From contig OU015534.1 in NCBI GenBank assembly GCA_907165065.1, positions 14,143,686 through 14,207,685 of the forward strand: a stretch of DNA of 64,000 bases, in the 5' to 3' direction. The position numbers were made by a program, and so were the translations under genes. Positions 61,901 to 64,000 of this stretch are shown here, piece by piece. The notes below the pieces were generated by a model. It was not told the DNA's origin, ran no database searches, and saw only the letters and a program-made list of their open reading frames with translations. Source of the DNA: Caprimulgus europaeus. Lineage: Eukaryota > Chordata > Aves > Caprimulgiformes > Caprimulgidae. Every line of letters starts with the position of its first letter. Within the stretch, counting starts at the first letter, position 1.

Positions 61901-64000
61901 AAGACTGCAGTACACTGAGGAAAGCACTGAGCAGTCCTGGCTACCCATATCTGTCTTCCATATGCTGACTTCACTTTCCATTATTTGATTATTCAGGAAC
62001 AATAGGTATTTACCTCTAGAAGGTGTCAGTGAACTTGCTTGGTTACAAAAGAGACATAAAACTTTCCTTTGTGTGGTTTGGAGGAAGTTCCTGAAGCCTG
62101 AGCTTAGAGTAAATTAAGAGAAAGAGTGGTTTATTAGTGGAGCCGGTATAAATGAAGCATATGACCACTGATTTGAATAGCTAACACAAGGTAAAATCCT
62201 TTTGCCTTCCCTAGATGAGCACTTCTGCTGCAATCAGCAGGAATTATTTATGTGCTTATTATTACATTTAGATTTGTAGCGCTTAAATCCACACATGTAA
62301 GCACATTTGGGAACTCCTGTGGCAATGCAACATTTTGCCACCTTTCTTTCAGTGCTGTTTCGGTTGTGTTACTTTGATTGCTTTCTTAAAGATCAATCAC
62401 TCTTAATCAACTGTATTTATATGATTATTTAAATGATACCTAGTTATGCAATTAGTAAAAGTGTTTAGTCATCATCTGTTATGAACATGGAATTACAATT
62501 TGAAAATTGAACTTATCTTATGGATATTTAAACAACTTTCTTAGGCACATGTCCCTCATTTCTTTCTGGTTCTACCAAACCATGAAAAAAATGACAAAAA
62601 TTAACATACTTCTTGAGTGACTCTTCATTAAAATATATCTACAAACATAGTAAACAAACTTACAGAGTAGGGCTGGGCCACAATACTCGGATGAATATTG
62701 TGCTTCCTAACTAGGCACCATGATTCAAAATCATACTGCAGGAACTCCTGCCAAATTGATTTTGTTTTAGAACTGCATAGAAGTGCCCTTATAATGACTC
62801 AAAAATTAAAGTCTAAATATTTTGATGAGCATAGTTTCATTGCATTAGGCACAGTTTAACTTCTCGTACTCAGTGTAAACGAGACTAGGATAAGATGAGA
62901 TGAACCCACTCTATTTCCACTGTTTATTACAGTCTTGAATCTGATAAAATACTTAGCATTGATCACTGGGGATGTTGAAAAGCACACAAAGGAATACAGG
63001 CAGTAGATGCTAAATGATTAGAATTTTTTCTGCAAATGTATTACATTTCAGAGGTTAAGTGGGTAGGGGAAAAAATGCACAGAATATTCACCTTTGAGAG
63101 TAGATAGCAAATTTGGTTCTCTGTGTAATCGTGTCCAAAAATCATTCTGTTTTCACAGCTGCATGCCACTGCACACCAATTTAAACTTTGCATTTTGGCA
63201 CTGAGAAGGAACAGAAGGTTAAAATGTGTGGAGCAAAGAGATTCTCTCACCTCCTTGCCAATATTGGAATTGAAAGAGGCCCCACAGAGCCTGGACTGTG
63301 AATTTAATTAAGCATCCTTTTAAAGGGGATCATAAGAGGAAAGAAAATTATTTCTATTCCTGTGACAACTTCTTGGAGTACAGTCATTAAATATTGGTTG
63401 GGAGAGGAAGGAAGTTGAGAGTGAGTGGGCAGATGTGTAGTTCCATTCTTACTGCTTGCTGACCACAGCATGCAACCTAGAGAAGGAAAAGGTGAAAAAA
63501 AGGTAATTTATTGGTGGTATAACCCAGCTAAAAATCATTGTTTCCCAGAACTCAGAAGGAGATCAGGATGATTCATGTCCAGATCTCTTTTTGGGACTGC
63601 TCTACAATGATGTGTTCCAAGTCCCTGTGCTTTATGACTGGGATGAAAGTCTCAGTCTAGCCCTAAGCCATCATTGATAAGTTACTGAACAGTTAAGAAG
63701 TCACTACTGTTTCTGATTGGCCCTTGTTCTGTAGGAAGAACGGTTAAGGTCTTAAAAAGATTAGCATACAAATGTGAGATAAAAATTACTTTGTGTTTTC
63801 TGCTGTTCAAAAGTCCAGCTGGCAAAAGAATTGCTTCTTTTCAACTTTATTTCCAGCAATATTTTCTGAGTCAACTTGACCATTCCCCCTTTTCATGTGA
63901 GAGTAATTCTTAAAGGGAAGTCACTGAACCAGAAAACATACATTTGGTCTCTCTGATTTATAGTATTCACGACCAATTGAATGCTTATAGAAGTTAGTGA
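58926..64000. other. AT-rich non-coding DNA
   Basis: No gene is supported. Opposed open frames of 104 codons (60,767-61,081, +) and 80 codons (60,736-60,978, -) overlap in a slightly GC-richer patch and have no recognisable family. No interspersed repeat was recognised to the end of the window. Confidence 0.5.

Noticed and set aside
1-64000. CRISPR array, operon or prokaryotic system
   Set aside because: There are no regularly spaced repeats and no dense coding. All repeat content is typical of a bird nuclear genome.
1-64000. tRNA, rRNA or spliceosomal RNA genes
   Set aside because: No A/B box pair with a cloverleaf, and no recognisable conserved RNA core, was seen by eye. A covariance-model scan would be decisive.

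Overview
The window looks like a piece of an avian nuclear chromosome. It is strongly AT-rich, very poor in CpG and crowded with stop codons in all frames. Its recognisable interspersed repeats are those of bird genomes: several 5'-truncated CR1 LINEs ending in the diagnostic 3' octamer repeats (ATTCTATG or ATTCTGTG), and one solo LTR of the ERVL-like type that is common in Neoaves. The LTR type and the shape of the CR1 copies suggest a neoavian bird, possibly a passerine. That placement is inference from remembered family features, not a database match.

Layout. 1-12,711: AT-rich non-coding DNA with only simple repeats. 12,712-13,838: a + strand CR1 with a broken reverse transcriptase. 13,839-20,364: non-coding, holding a perfect 33-bp inverted repeat (14,896-14,978). 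20,365-21,240: a very old, heavily mutated + strand CR1, followed at 21,400-21,424 by a G3T4-type G-quadruplex motif. 25,199-25,517: a short - strand CR1 tail. 25,518-42,823: a long non-coding stretch with microsatellites, a few GC-richer patches and one possible ancient amniote repeat. 42,824-43,469: the solo LTR on the - strand, with a near-perfect 5-bp target duplication. 44,895-46,846: the youngest-looking CR1, - strand, reading frame broken by only two stops and one frameshift. 47,216-47,285: a tiny + strand CR1 3' end. 47,286-64,000: non-coding, with a MIR/L2-like remnant, AT-rich palindromes and two exon-like open segments (54,134-54,298 on - and 58,824-58,925 on +).

I found no host protein-coding gene, structural RNA gene or CRISPR array that I can support. 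Apart from the CR1 frames, the open reading frames are short, unlike any family I recognise, and of the size expected by chance. Several begin at GTG or TTG rather than ATG. The window is best read as intergenic desert or the inside of a very large intron. The one multi-part machinery visible is the decayed CR1 retrotransposon. I did not find a new biological system. The best leads are the perfect hairpin at 14.9 kb and the in-frame, splice-site-bounded 102-bp segment at 58.8 kb.
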